A DNA stretch of 60,763 bases from Micavibrio sp. (GTDB lineage Bacteria > Pseudomonadota > Alphaproteobacteria > UBA9219), in assembly GCA_020718105.1 (NCBI GenBank), contig DYDA01000012.1, forward strand, positions 1 to 60,763. Direction: 5' to 3'. The position numbers were made by a program, and so were the translations under genes. Shown here one piece after another: positions 50,493 through 58,588 of this stretch. The notes beneath the pieces are model-generated. The model worked only from the letters and a program-made list of their open reading frames with translations. It was not told the origin of the DNA and did no database searches. Position 1 is the stretch's first letter; each line of letters starts with the position of its first letter.

Positions 50493-51893
50493 ATGGCCCG
50501 TAAACCCGCCCCGCAAGAAGGACGAGTTCAGTTTTCTAAAAATTCTTTTCGTTCGCTTCTCACGAACAGCATGGTTGGCCTTGCCACCTGCGTGACGCTT
50601 TACGCGTCAACCCAAGGTTATCGTGATTATGCCCAACAAGTGACAACGCCAACGCTTTCCGCCTTTGCCGGATGGGTTGCTGAAATTGGAGCCAACCGTG
50701 TTCTGGGCGTAAAAACGCCAGAAACCTCTGCCTGTCGTGCCGCTGTGCTGGCTTCTATGACAGAGGAAGAGAAACAGGCGCCAACGGCAGAAGATTCAGA
50801 AGAGAAAAAGGCAAAGTCTATCACCGCGCAAGTTGACGCTATTCGCAACCTCAATTTTGTGGAGGCGCAGAGCCGTGCAATCGGTACGCAACCACCTTCC
50901 TATGCGCCTTTTTCACAGCATGCGGGGGCGTCTGTGGTGGCGATTGTCGCTGACGTTAAGGTTGAGCGTGCGAAGACAGAGAAAGAAGAAATGCCCGCTA
51001 AACTGAAGTCTTATCTTGAAGAAAATCCTTCTGTTGGTAAAGCGGTTCGGAAGAAAGCGGCCAAGGTCGGCGCACAATTGCCTCAGGCGATCGATAAGGC
51101 TCGCGCAAGCGGCCTTATGGATGATTGGGCGTTGATTGAAGAGATAACGGGTTTTTCTGTAGTGACTATCAGTTTTTTTGAATCAGATATGGGAACAAAC
51201 CCGAAGGCGGGCAAGGACGTTCTTCAAGTTAAAATGCCGACATTTCTGGATGGCATGGTTCGCTATGGCGATGCCTTTGTTCAATTGGTGCTCCCCTTTG
51301 ATCCCGCCTTGGCCGATGAGGTCGCGTGTTTATTGCCGTATGTTAAAGAGAAAAACGGAGAGTTTCTTTTCGATGATGCCGGTTATCGGCGCGATCATCA
51401 GGGTAAGCCTTTACACGTGAAGGGTATGAAAAAACCTCGTTTAGAGGATAAGGTCAAAAGCCTTCGCGATGATCCTTTTGTCGCAGGCATGTTTACGGCT
51501 CTTCGCTTAAAAGACGCTCAAGAAAAAATACGATCCCGCTATCAAGATGATCCTAAGGCGATAGAGTTCATTGATGTGATGGGCTCTCATGGTTTTGCTC
51601 GATTGGTTCATGTTTTTGGTGAAGCAGGTGTGAATGTCGCTATTAAGAATCGCAATCAACCAGCGGAAAAAGGATTCCCCAATGAGGGTATTCGCAATCA
51701 ATTCAAAATTAAAGATCAAGAGCTCACGCGTCATGTCTTCTGCCGTTTTGCTGGCGTGACCCATATAACATCAGAGGAAATTGATAGGCTTGTTGGGCAA
51801 GAAGACGCGCCCAAGCAAAAAAGCGTCGTCGCCCTGAATGCTTTGAGAGAGAGTCTTTATAAAGGCGCTGTTCCGCCCTCTTTAAAGTTATAG
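50493..51893 (+). CDS. Unknown protein with N-terminal membrane segment
   Basis: 466 residues from the ATG at 50493 (AGGATT upstream; the frame is open from 50445). A basic N-terminus (ARKPAPQEGRVQFSKNSFR) leads to one weakly hydrophobic segment (LLTNSMVGLATCVTLYAS), perhaps an uncleaved signal anchor, and then a charged soluble region with no motif I recognise. A sigma-70-like -10 (TATAAT at 50451-50456) lies 37 bases before the start, so it likely has its own promoter. It is followed by the convergent flgH gene. No signs of frameshift. Confidence 0.7.
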   Translation: MARKPAPQEGRVQFSKNSFRSLLTNSMVGLATCVTLYASTQGYRDYAQQVTTPTLSAFAGWVAEIGANRVLGVKTPETSACRAAVLASMTEEEKQAPTAEDSEEKKAKSITAQVDAIRNLNFVEAQSRAIGTQPPSYAPFSQHAGASVVAIVADVKVERAKTEKEEMPAKLKSYLEENPSVGKAVRKKAAKVGAQLPQAIDKARASGLMDDWALIEEITGFSVVTISFFESDMGTNPKAGKDVLQVKMPTFLDGMVRYGDAFVQLVLPFDPALADEVACLLPYVKEKNGEFLFDDAGYRRDHQGKPLHVKGMKKPRLEDKVKSLRDDPFVAGMFTALRLKDAQEKIRSRYQDDPKAIEFIDVMGSHGFARLVHVFGEAGVNVAIKNRNQPAEKGFPNEGIRNQFKIKDQELTRHVFCRFAGVTHITSEEIDRLVGQEDAPKQKSVVALNALRESLYKGAVPPSLKL

Positions 51894-51939
51894 CCGCTTT
51901 TACGGTAAACGCTGGTGAAGATAGAAGGCCGTTTATTAA

Positions 51940-52692
51940 TCAGAAGGGCATAAGGATGTCCATAACTTGGCTGCCATAGCGGGGCTGTTGGACATCTTGC
52001 AGTTGGCCTCGTCCGCCATAGGATATCCGCGCTTCAGCCACTTGATCATATTTGACCGTGTTTTCCGCGCTGATATCTTCGGGGCGAATGACGCCCGTGA
52101 CGACAAGCTCACGCATGTCGAAATTGACGGTGACTTGCTGCCGTCCTGCCATCACAAGATTGCCGTTAGGCAAGATTTGCGTGATGGTGGCCGCGACGCG
52201 CAGGTTGATTTTTTCCGACCGGTCAACCGAGCCTTTGCCAGCGTTGGAAAGATTGCTGCCTGTTTCCACAAGGTTTGCGCCTGTCACACTTTCGGGCAGG
52301 ACTTTTGTCAGCTGCGATTCAATGCCGAAAAGGTTCGTGACGTTGGCGTCTTCTGAATTTGTGCGCGTCCGTTTTGTTTCGTTGGATATCTGCGCCTTTT
52401 CATCGATGCTGATAAGGACGGTCAAAATATCGCCCACGCGGCTGGCGCGTTGATCACGAAAGAAAGCGCGTGAGCCTGTGCGCCAAAGGGAATTGGCTTG
52501 TTTTTCACCCATCTCAGGATTCGGCATCGGCATTTTAACGGGGTTTGGACCTGAAATCATGGAAGGGTCTTGCACCGCTGTCATGGTGGGGGCTTCACCG
52601 ACTTCGCGTGCGCGCGTCAACGCGTTGCAGCCAGAAAGGTTGAGGGAAAGAAGGCCGATAAGGCCAAGCGTGATAAGCGAGGAGCGTGGCAT
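51940..52692 (-). CDS. flgH: Flagellar L-ring protein FlgH (lipoprotein)
   Basis: 250 residues. A lipoprotein signal peptide with lipobox LSGC at 19-22 (acylated Cys22). The FlgH core is SLWRTGSRAFFRDQRASRVGDILTVLISIDEKAQISNETKRTRTN, and the end has GVIRPEDISAENTVKYDQVAEARISYGGRGQLQDVQQPRYGSQVMDILMPF. It forms the outer-membrane bushing of the flagellar rod. It is third after flgG and flgA, 3 bases from flgA, so coupled. Confidence 0.97.
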   Translation of the reverse strand: MPRSSLITLGLIGLLSLNLSGCNALTRAREVGEAPTMTAVQDPSMISGPNPVKMPMPNPEMGEKQANSLWRTGSRAFFRDQRASRVGDILTVLISIDEKAQISNETKRTRTNSEDANVTNLFGIESQLTKVLPESVTGANLVETGSNLSNAGKGSVDRSEKINLRVAATITQILPNGNLVMAGRQQVTVNFDMRELVVTGVIRPEDISAENTVKYDQVAEARISYGGRGQLQDVQQPRYGSQVMDILMPF

Positions 52693-52695
52693 AGT

Positions 52696-53673
52696 CTATT
52701 CTTCCTTCGCAGAATCAAGGACGGCAACCCGTTGCAAGGTCGTGACGCGAATAACGCCATCGGCTTCGACGATGCCTTCAACGATACGATTGCTTTGGTT
52801 GTTTTTCACGCGCACAGCTTCATTCCTTGCGCCGTCTTGCAAGGCGCGGCCCTGTGTCGTGATCAGCATCATTGGCGTTTCGATTTTAAGGGTGACCAGC
52901 GATCCGCGTGTGACAAGGCGGGGCGGAACAACATCGCGGGTGCGGATAAAATCACCCTCCGCTTGATCACGGCGAAGCTCTTGCCCGACGATGCTATCGA
53001 CCTGCGTTAAAATGTCGTTGTTCAGTTGTTCTTCTGGAACCTCAATCCAATTCAAATCACGTGTGCCGATCACTGTTCCCATCGTTAGCCTGCCCGCCAG
53101 AACGGGAACGGTTTTCTTAACGATAAGGCGGCCTGAAACGGTTTGGGTTGGCGCTTGCGGCATGGCGGGCAAGGACAGCGCGGCACGAAAGCGATGCGAA
53201 GTTTGATCATAGGAAAAGTTGACAAGAGAAAAAGAGGGGGCGTGTTCGCTGGGCAAAAGAATATCCAAATGTTTGTTGTCAAAAACAACTTCTGTGGAGC
53301 CGGAAGGCAGGCGGGACTCGTCTTGAATTTTGGCAAGAACGGCTTTTTGAATCATGGCGGGCGTGATGTGCGTAGCGGCGCGGGTCAAAACGATTTGATC
53401 GGCCTGACTTTGGGGTTGCCATGCCAGATTGTGTTGCTTGGCTACGTTGACGACAATCCGCGCATTATAGGTCACGCTTTTGCCCGGCGCGGGCGCGATG
53501 GCGATATCGGCATCTTTGCCTTCGGGCAAGCCTTCGAACACGTCGCTTAGCCTGATGATATCGTTCTCGACCGATCTTGCGGGGCGCAGCATCACGGCCT
53601 CTTGCCCAAGGCAGGGAAGGGGAAGCGTCACGAGGATCAAGGCCAGAAAGCCATAAAGAGAAAAGCGCATCAT
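52696..53673 (-). CDS. flgA: Flagellar P-ring assembly chaperone FlgA
   Basis: 325 residues with a signal peptide (FLALILVTLPLPCLGQEA). The C-terminal SAF-like domain starts VPVLAGRLTMGTVIGTRDLNWIEVPEEQLNNDILTQVDSIVGQELRRDQAEGDFIRTRDVVPP and includes RGSLVTLKIETPMMLITTQGRALQDGARNEAVRVKNNQSNRIVEGIVEADGVIRV, the standard FlgA ending. It helps assemble FlgI into the periplasmic P ring. Longer than enteric FlgA (about 219) because of the N-terminal part, as is usual in alphaproteobacteria. It lies between flgG and flgH. Confidence 0.95.
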   Translation of the reverse strand: MMRFSLYGFLALILVTLPLPCLGQEAVMLRPARSVENDIIRLSDVFEGLPEGKDADIAIAPAPGKSVTYNARIVVNVAKQHNLAWQPQSQADQIVLTRAATHITPAMIQKAVLAKIQDESRLPSGSTEVVFDNKHLDILLPSEHAPSFSLVNFSYDQTSHRFRAALSLPAMPQAPTQTVSGRLIVKKTVPVLAGRLTMGTVIGTRDLNWIEVPEEQLNNDILTQVDSIVGQELRRDQAEGDFIRTRDVVPPRLVTRGSLVTLKIETPMMLITTQGRALQDGARNEAVRVKNNQSNRIVEGIVEADGVIRVTTLQRVAVLDSAKEE

Positions 53674-53679
53674 GGGCGG

Positions 53680-54465
53680 TTACCTTAATTGACTGATGGT
53701 GGTCAGCATTTCATCGGCGGTTTTAATCACGCGTGAGTTCATTTCATAGGCGCGTTGCGCGGTGATAAGTCCCGTAATTTCTGAAACGACATTGACGTTA
53801 GAGCTTTCGACGGAACCTTGCACAAGGCTACCAAAACCTGCGGACTGCGGATTGCCGACGGTGGGTGAGCCAGAGGCAGCCGTTTCCTTCAGTAAATTAT
53901 CACCAATGGCTTCAAGGCCGGTTTGATTGATAAAAGTTGCCAATTGAAGCTGCCCAAGGCTTTGTTGCGCTGTTTGCCCGTCAATCGTCGCCGTGACTTG
54001 GCCAGAGGCGTTGATGGTCACCGACAGCGCATTCGACGGAACGGTAATCGCTGGAAGAACGGGAAAGCCGTTGGGCGTCACAAGCTGGCCTGTTTCGTTA
54101 AGCTGCAATGATCCGGCGCGTGTATAGGCCGTTGTGCCATCGGGAACTTGAACCTGTAAGAATCCGCGACCATTGATGGCGATGTCGTATTGATTGTTCG
54201 TCACGGTCAGGTTGCCTTGCTCGCTGATGCGATACGTCGCGACGGGCATGACGCCAAGGCCGACCTGCAAGCCAGAGGGTAACAACGTGCCTGTATCGGA
54301 TGAAGGCGATCCGACGCGGCGCATGTTTTCGTACAGCATATCCTGAAACTCAGCGCGAGAGCGTTTAAAGCCCGTCGTTGAGATATTGGCGATGTTGTTC
54401 GATATGACTTCGACGTTAAGTTGCTGGGCTTGCATGCCCGATGCGCCGATGCTCATGGCTCTCAT
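53680..54465 (-). CDS. flgG: Flagellar distal rod protein FlgG
   Basis: 261 residues, the standard length. N-terminal rod motif: IGASGMQAQQLNVEVISNNIANISTTGFKRSRAEFQDMLYE. The middle has the FlgG-specific GLQVGLGVMPVATYRISEQGNLTVTNNQYDIAINGRGFLQVQ, and the C-terminus the rod/hook helix VNVVSEITGLITAQRAYEMNSRVIKTADEML. It forms the distal rod. It is followed by flgA after 6 bases and preceded by flgF after 21. Confidence 0.97.
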   Translation of the reverse strand: MRAMSIGASGMQAQQLNVEVISNNIANISTTGFKRSRAEFQDMLYENMRRVGSPSSDTGTLLPSGLQVGLGVMPVATYRISEQGNLTVTNNQYDIAINGRGFLQVQVPDGTTAYTRAGSLQLNETGQLVTPNGFPVLPAITVPSNALSVTINASGQVTATIDGQTAQQSLGQLQLATFINQTGLEAIGDNLLKETAASGSPTVGNPQSAGFGSLVQGSVESSNVNVVSEITGLITAQRAYEMNSRVIKTADEMLTTISQLR

Positions 54466-54486
54466 GGTTTGTCTCTCCTTCTAGCG

Positions 54487-55230
54487 TTAGGCCGCTGTGG
54501 CCTTCCCTAATCGTTGAATAGCTCGTGATTGTCGGTCGTTTTCAAGCTCTAGCAAGCGCACAACTTGTTGATAGGTGCGTGAAACTTCGATCATGCGCGT
54601 CATTTCCGTGATGGATTGGACGTTGGATTGCTCAATCGCGCCTTGTACAAAACGCCCCTCGGTTGAGGGTTGCGGCGTTTCGTTGGCGCTGTAGAGGTTG
54701 TTGCCGACGGGCGTTAGGCCTTGTTCGTTTTGAAATTGAACAAGGCTGAGCTTGCCAACTTGAAGAGAGCTTGTGCCCGTGCCCGATATTGCCGTGATAA
54801 TGCCGTCGGGTCCGATCAGAATATCGCGCGCGTCTGTGGGCAGCGTGATGGCTTGATTGCCATCGCCCATAACCTTGTCGCCCGCAGCGGTCACAACGTC
54901 GCCATCGTTGTTCAGCTGAAACGCGCCAGAGCGGGTATAGCGAAGACCCGCCGCCGTTTGAATGGGGATATAGCCTTCGCCTTGAATGGCAACATCAAGG
55001 GGGTTGCCCGTCATGATGGTGGGGCCTTGCGCCGTATCGCGGTAGGTTCCTTTTTCGACAGCAAACGAAAAGGTTTGTTGTGGCGCGGGGCGCATAAGAT
55101 AGGTGTCAAAGGCGACGTTTTCACGCTTGAAGCCCGTCGTGTTGACGTTGGCAACATTGTTGGCCGTAATATCCATCGCCCGCGTCAGCGAGTCTTGGTA
55201 CGAAGTTAGGATAAGGCCGGCTCCTTGCAT
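54487..55230 (-). CDS. flgF: Flagellar proximal rod protein FlgF
   Basis: 247 residues. N-terminal rod helix with NNVANVNTTGFKRENVAFDTYL; VAIQGEGYIPIQTAAGLRYTRSGAFQLNNDGDVVTAAGDKVMG in the middle (FlgF-type DVAIxGxGxF); and C-terminal IEQSNVQSITEMTRMIEVSRTYQQVVRLLELENDRQSRAIQRLGKA. It is the first gene of the minus-strand rod/ring block. The divergent fliL operon starts 269 bases away; that gap probably holds both promoters, but I cannot assign a sigma class. Confidence 0.95.
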   Translation of the reverse strand: MQGAGLILTSYQDSLTRAMDITANNVANVNTTGFKRENVAFDTYLMRPAPQQTFSFAVEKGTYRDTAQGPTIMTGNPLDVAIQGEGYIPIQTAAGLRYTRSGAFQLNNDGDVVTAAGDKVMGDGNQAITLPTDARDILIGPDGIITAISGTGTSSLQVGKLSLVQFQNEQGLTPVGNNLYSANETPQPSTEGRFVQGAIEQSNVQSITEMTRMIEVSRTYQQVVRLLELENDRQSRAIQRLGKATAA

Positions 55231-55498
55231 GAGTCCTCAAAACGAATGAAGAGAAAAGATCGATAACAGCCTCTACCTTGCAGACTTCGTGCCAAATTAG
55301 AAAACAAGTCGTTATCAGTTGGTTAGGTGTTTGTTGCCGGTTTTTTATTGTTGGCTTTCTGGCCAAAAACGTCCCTTAGGCAGGGCATAAACTGCCGCCT
55401 TGCCTCGTTGCGCTTAAGGAAACCTAACGCCTTGTTAACCAAACTTGGTTGAGTTAAGTTGGGGGGACAAGACGCCTATTCAGCAGGAGTGGAAAGCC

Positions 55499-56152
55499 GT
55501 GGCCAAAGAAGAAGACAAAGACGAAAAACCTGACGATGCCAAAGAAGAGGGCGCGGCTGAAGGGGAAGAGGGCAAGGGCGAGGGCGGCGAAGAAGGTCTC
55601 CATCCTCCTAAAAAGAAACTCAGCAAAAAGATGATCATTATCATCGCGGCGGCAGCTTTTGTGCTTTTGGCTGGCGGTGGCGCTGGTTTGTATTTTGCGG
55701 GCGTTTTTGGTGGCGGGGAGCCTGCGGCGGAAGGGGCTGCGCACGACGATAAAGGCGGCGCTCAAGAGGGGCAGCATGAAGCCGATGCCAAAGAAGGTGA
55801 TGCCGAAACGGTTGAGGAAGAAGAAAAAGCAGGAGAGGCTCACGCCGTGCCCGTGTTCTTTCCCTTAGGCGATGTCCTTGTTAATCTTAGCGGAGACGGA
55901 AAACGTCCCAACTTTCTGAAAATTAAAGTCAATCTTGAGTTGGCCGATGAAAAAGACGCCGCCGCGCTGGAAGCGCTTAAGCCGCGCATCATTGATCATT
56001 TCCAGATTTACCTTCGTGAATTGCGCGTTGAAGATTTGCGTGGCTCGGCGGGGCTGTATCGTTTGCGTGAGGAGTTGCTTCTTCGTGTGACCGAAGCGGT
56101 AAAGCCCATTCGTGTTCGTGATGTGTTGTTCCAAGAAATGCTTGTTCAATGA
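55499..56152 (+). CDS. fliL: Flagellar basal-body-associated protein FliL
   Basis: About 217 residues from GTG 55499, chosen because AGGAG lies 9 bases upstream; the frame is open from a TTG at 55445. A very acidic, low-complexity cytoplasmic segment is followed by one membrane helix (MIIIIAAAAFVLLAGGGAGLYFAGVF), a second Glu/Ala-rich linker, and the conserved periplasmic FliL domain VFFPLGDVLVNLSGDGKRPNFLKIKVNLELADEKDAAALEALKPRIIDHFQIYLRELRVEDLRGSAGLYRLREELLLRV. FliL surrounds the stator and supports torque. First of the fliL-fliM-DUF6468-motE operon. Confidence 0.93.
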   Translation: MAKEEDKDEKPDDAKEEGAAEGEEGKGEGGEEGLHPPKKKLSKKMIIIIAAAAFVLLAGGGAGLYFAGVFGGGEPAAEGAAHDDKGGAQEGQHEADAKEGDAETVEEEEKAGEAHAVPVFFPLGDVLVNLSGDGKRPNFLKIKVNLELADEKDAAALEALKPRIIDHFQIYLRELRVEDLRGSAGLYRLREELLLRVTEAVKPIRVRDVLFQEMLVQ

Positions 56153-56204
56153 TAGGATACGATGTTGAAAAGGATGACAACACGATTCTTTTAGCTTAAC
56201 AATT

Positions 56205-56238
56205 GAACCTGACCCCTGACCCCTGACCTTTGATCCTT
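56205..56238 (+). repeat. Heptamer array (GACCCCT) before the fliM start
   Basis: GAACCT (56205-56210), GACCCCT twice (56211-56224), GACCTTT and GATCCTT (56225-56238), then GCC and the ATG at 56242. It has a 7-base period with increasing divergence toward the gene. No Shine-Dalgarno site is present between array and ATG. Confidence 0.85.
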
Positions 56239-56241
56239 GCC

Positions 56242-57309
56242 ATGACCGACGAAACGCCAACCGCTGAAATGAGTGAGGAAGAACGTCAAGCCGCCGAATG
56301 GGCCGCTATGGCGGAAGGCGGTGATTCGGCGGAAGGTGGCGCAACGCGTGTTCTTAGTCAGAACGAAATTGATTCTCTTCTGGGCTTCAGTGGCGGCCCT
56401 TCGGCGCAGGATAACTCTGGCATTATGGCGCTTATCAACAGCGCTCTCGTCAATTACGAACGCCTGCCGATGCTGGAGGTCGTGTTCGATCGCTTGGTGC
56501 GCATGATGTCTACCTCTTTGCGCAATTTCACGTCTGACAACGTGGAAGTTAGCCTTGATCAAATTACCTCGGTGCGGTTTGGCGATTATCTGAACTCGAT
56601 CCCTTTGCCTGCCATGTTGGCGGTCTTTAAGGCTGAGGAATGGGACAATTCGGCGCTTATGACCATCGATAGCGCTATGATTTATTCGATTGTGGATGTT
56701 CTTCTGGGCGGGCGGCGCGGTACGGCGGCCATGCGCATCGAAGGCCGCCCTTACACGACGATTGAGCGCAATTTGGTTGAGCGTTTGGTGCGCGTGATTT
56801 TGGCCGATGTCAGCGGCGCGTTTGATCCGCTCTCGCCTGTGACGTTCCGTTTTGATCGTCTTGAAACCAACCCGCGTTTTGCCACGATTGCGCGACCCGC
56901 CAACGCGGCGGTTCTGGCCAAGCTTCGCATCGACATGGAAGATCGCGGTGGCCGCATTGAGATTTTAATTCCCTACGCGACGTTGGAGCCTGTGCGCGAA
57001 TTGCTGTTGCAAATGTTCATGGGTGAAAAGTTCGGGCGTGATTCCATTTGGGAAACCCACTTGGGCAATGAGCTTTTGATGACCAATATGCATATGGACG
57101 CTGTTTTGGATGAAGTCTCCTTGTCTTTGGGGGATGTGATGAATTGGAAGGTTGGTTCAAGGCTGATGCTGAACGTCAAGCCTGATGACCTTGTGGCGCT
57201 TCGCGCTGGCGAAGTGACCCTCTTTAAGGGGCGCATGGGATCGGTGAACGATAACATCGCTGTGCGCGTGGATGAAATTACTTTGCAGGAGGCAGAGAAA
57301 CATCAATGA
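56242..57309 (+). CDS. fliM: Flagellar motor switch protein FliM
   Basis: 355 residues from the ATG at 56242; an in-frame TTG at 56230 lies inside the heptamer array. The N-terminal CheY-P-binding motif is VLSQNEIDSLLGF. The middle domain (FliM/CheC-like) has LPMLEVVFDRLVRMMSTSLRNFTSDNVEVSLDQITSVRFGDYLNSIPLPAML and IYSIVDVLLGG; the C-terminal SpoA domain has WKVGSRLMLNVKPDDLVALRAGEVTLFKGRMGSVNDNIAVRV. It forms the switch ring with FliG/FliN. The stop overlaps the next gene by 4 bases. Confidence 0.97.
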   Translation: MTDETPTAEMSEEERQAAEWAAMAEGGDSAEGGATRVLSQNEIDSLLGFSGGPSAQDNSGIMALINSALVNYERLPMLEVVFDRLVRMMSTSLRNFTSDNVEVSLDQITSVRFGDYLNSIPLPAMLAVFKAEEWDNSALMTIDSAMIYSIVDVLLGGRRGTAAMRIEGRPYTTIERNLVERLVRVILADVSGAFDPLSPVTFRFDRLETNPRFATIARPANAAVLAKLRIDMEDRGGRIEILIPYATLEPVRELLLQMFMGEKFGRDSIWETHLGNELLMTNMHMDAVLDEVSLSLGDVMNWKVGSRLMLNVKPDDLVALRAGEVTLFKGRMGSVNDNIAVRVDEITLQEAEKHQ

Positions 57310-57812
57310 CCAGTCTTATCGGTTTCGTTTTAGATATCGTTTTGATCGGCTTTTTAATCGCCGGTATTTCCTATGCCATCAAACTGACGCAACAGTTGGC
57401 CGATATGCGTGCGCAGCGTGCGGATATGGAGCGATTTGTCGCCAACTTTAGCGCGACGGTTGAGCGTGCCGAGGCGGGCATTCGCGGTTTGAAAAGCGTT
57501 TCACGCTCCAGCGGCGATGACTTGGAACGATTGATCGAAAAAGGCCAGAGCTTGCGCGATGAGTTGCACTTTCTGACCGAAAGCGCCGATCAAATCGCGA
57601 CACGTTTATCCATGGTGGCCACGCAACAGGTCAAGGGAGAGCAACCTCCTGTCGCAAAGGAAAGCAAGGCCTCTCCTCCAAAACAGGTGGACAAGCCACG
57701 GGTTGTTGACGCTGCGCCCTCTCAATCGTCCGCTCCCGCTATGGCCGCGCCTCAGCAAGCCTCTTCGGCGGCCGAGCGCGATCTTTTGCGCGTTCTTGGC
57801 AAGAGGGGCTAG
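57306..57812 (+). CDS. DUF6468 family flagellar-operon membrane protein
   Basis: 168 residues. One N-terminal membrane helix (FVLDIVLIGFLIAGISYAIKL), then a coiled-coil-like region (QLADMRAQRADMERFVANFSATVERAEAGIRGLKSVSRSSGDDLERLIEKGQSLRDELHFL) typical of the DUF6468 proteins found between fliM and motE in alphaproteobacteria. The C-terminal third is Pro/Ala/Ser low complexity, ending ERDLLRVLGKRG. Its role is unknown; location implies the motor. Coupled to fliM by ATGA and to motE by a 3-base gap. Confidence 0.8.
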   Translation: MTSLIGFVLDIVLIGFLIAGISYAIKLTQQLADMRAQRADMERFVANFSATVERAEAGIRGLKSVSRSSGDDLERLIEKGQSLRDELHFLTESADQIATRLSMVATQQVKGEQPPVAKESKASPPKQVDKPRVVDAAPSQSSAPAMAAPQQASSAAERDLLRVLGKRG

Positions 57813-57815
57813 GTC

Positions 57816-58508
57816 ATGAAGCTTCCTTTCACCCTTCATCCTCGCGTGTTGTTGCCGTTGATGATTCTGACGGCGCTGCTGATGGTGGGCGTGCGCTTGG
57901 ATGGCATGTGGGACGCTGTGACGGAAGGTAAAATCTATTCCGCCGTTCGTCAGGTGCAAGCGTCGGGGAACGAAAAGAAGGAAGAGGCCAAGCCCGACGT
58001 GCCAAAGATTGAAGAGCCTAAGGTTGCGGCGCCTAAGGCGGATGAAAAAAAGAATGAAAAGGCCCCCGCTCCCGCTGCTCCTGCTGTTAAGGAAAAAGGT
58101 TCACCGGAGAACGAGCTTTATCGGCAACTGCAAGGGCGGCGTGAACAGTTGGATGGGCGCGCTCAGGAATTGGATGCGCGTGAATCCCTAATCCTTGTCG
58201 CTGAAAAACGCATTGAGCAGAAAATTAAAGAAATGGAAGGCCTTCGCGCTCAGTTGCAATCCTTGGTGGGGCAGGCCAGTGAAGCGCAGCAGGCGCAGTT
58301 GGACAACCTTGTGAAAATTTATGAAATTATGAAACCCAAGGAAGCGGCCAAGATTTTTGAGACGTTAGAGCTTCCCATTTTGCTGGGGGTTGTGCAGAAA
58401 ATGAAGCCTGCGCGGACAGCGGCGGTTCTGGCTGAAATGAACCCAGAAAAGGCAAAAGAAATCACGACCGCGTTAACCAAACAGGATCAATTGCCCCAAG
58501 TGAAGTGA
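57816..58508 (+). CDS. motE: MotE-like flagellar motility protein
   Basis: 230 residues. An N-terminal membrane or signal segment (LLPLMILTALLMVGVRL), a Lys/Ala/Pro-rich linker, a coiled coil (RREQLDGRAQELDARESLILVAEKRIEQKIKEMEGLRAQLQSL) and a C-terminal MgtE-N-like helical domain (DNLVKIYEIMKPKEAAKIFETLELPILLGVVQKMKPARTAAVLAEMNPEKAKEITTAL). In Sinorhizobium MotE is a periplasmic chaperone for MotC; position after fliM and DUF6468 agrees. A 10-bp inverted repeat (58512-58521 with 58542-58551) follows in the gap before the ABC exporter. Confidence 0.85.
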   Translation: MKLPFTLHPRVLLPLMILTALLMVGVRLDGMWDAVTEGKIYSAVRQVQASGNEKKEEAKPDVPKIEEPKVAAPKADEKKNEKAPAPAAPAVKEKGSPENELYRQLQGRREQLDGRAQELDARESLILVAEKRIEQKIKEMEGLRAQLQSLVGQASEAQQAQLDNLVKIYEIMKPKEAAKIFETLELPILLGVVQKMKPARTAAVLAEMNPEKAKEITTALTKQDQLPQVK

Positions 58509-58511
58509 GAT

Positions 58512-58551
58512 GTTCTTTTCTAATGCGCTTAAGTTCTGTAAAGAAAAGAAC
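58512..58551. repeat. Inverted repeat between motE and the ABC exporter
   Basis: GTTCTTTTCT (58512-58521) and AGAAAAGAAC (58542-58551), perfect 10 bp, 20-base loop. No T run follows, so a Rho-independent terminator is doubtful. It begins 4 bases after the motE stop and could be an RNA-stabilising or weak terminator structure. Confidence 0.5.
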
Positions 58552-58588
58552 CTCTGGCGCTATCGTTTCAAAAAACTTTTTATAGGTT

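Noticed and set aside
55231-55498. CtrA or sigma-54 sites between flgF and fliL
   Set aside because: TTAA pairs and GG/GC pairs are present, but none has the required spacing (TTAA-N7-TTAA or GG-N10-GC with the right flanks).
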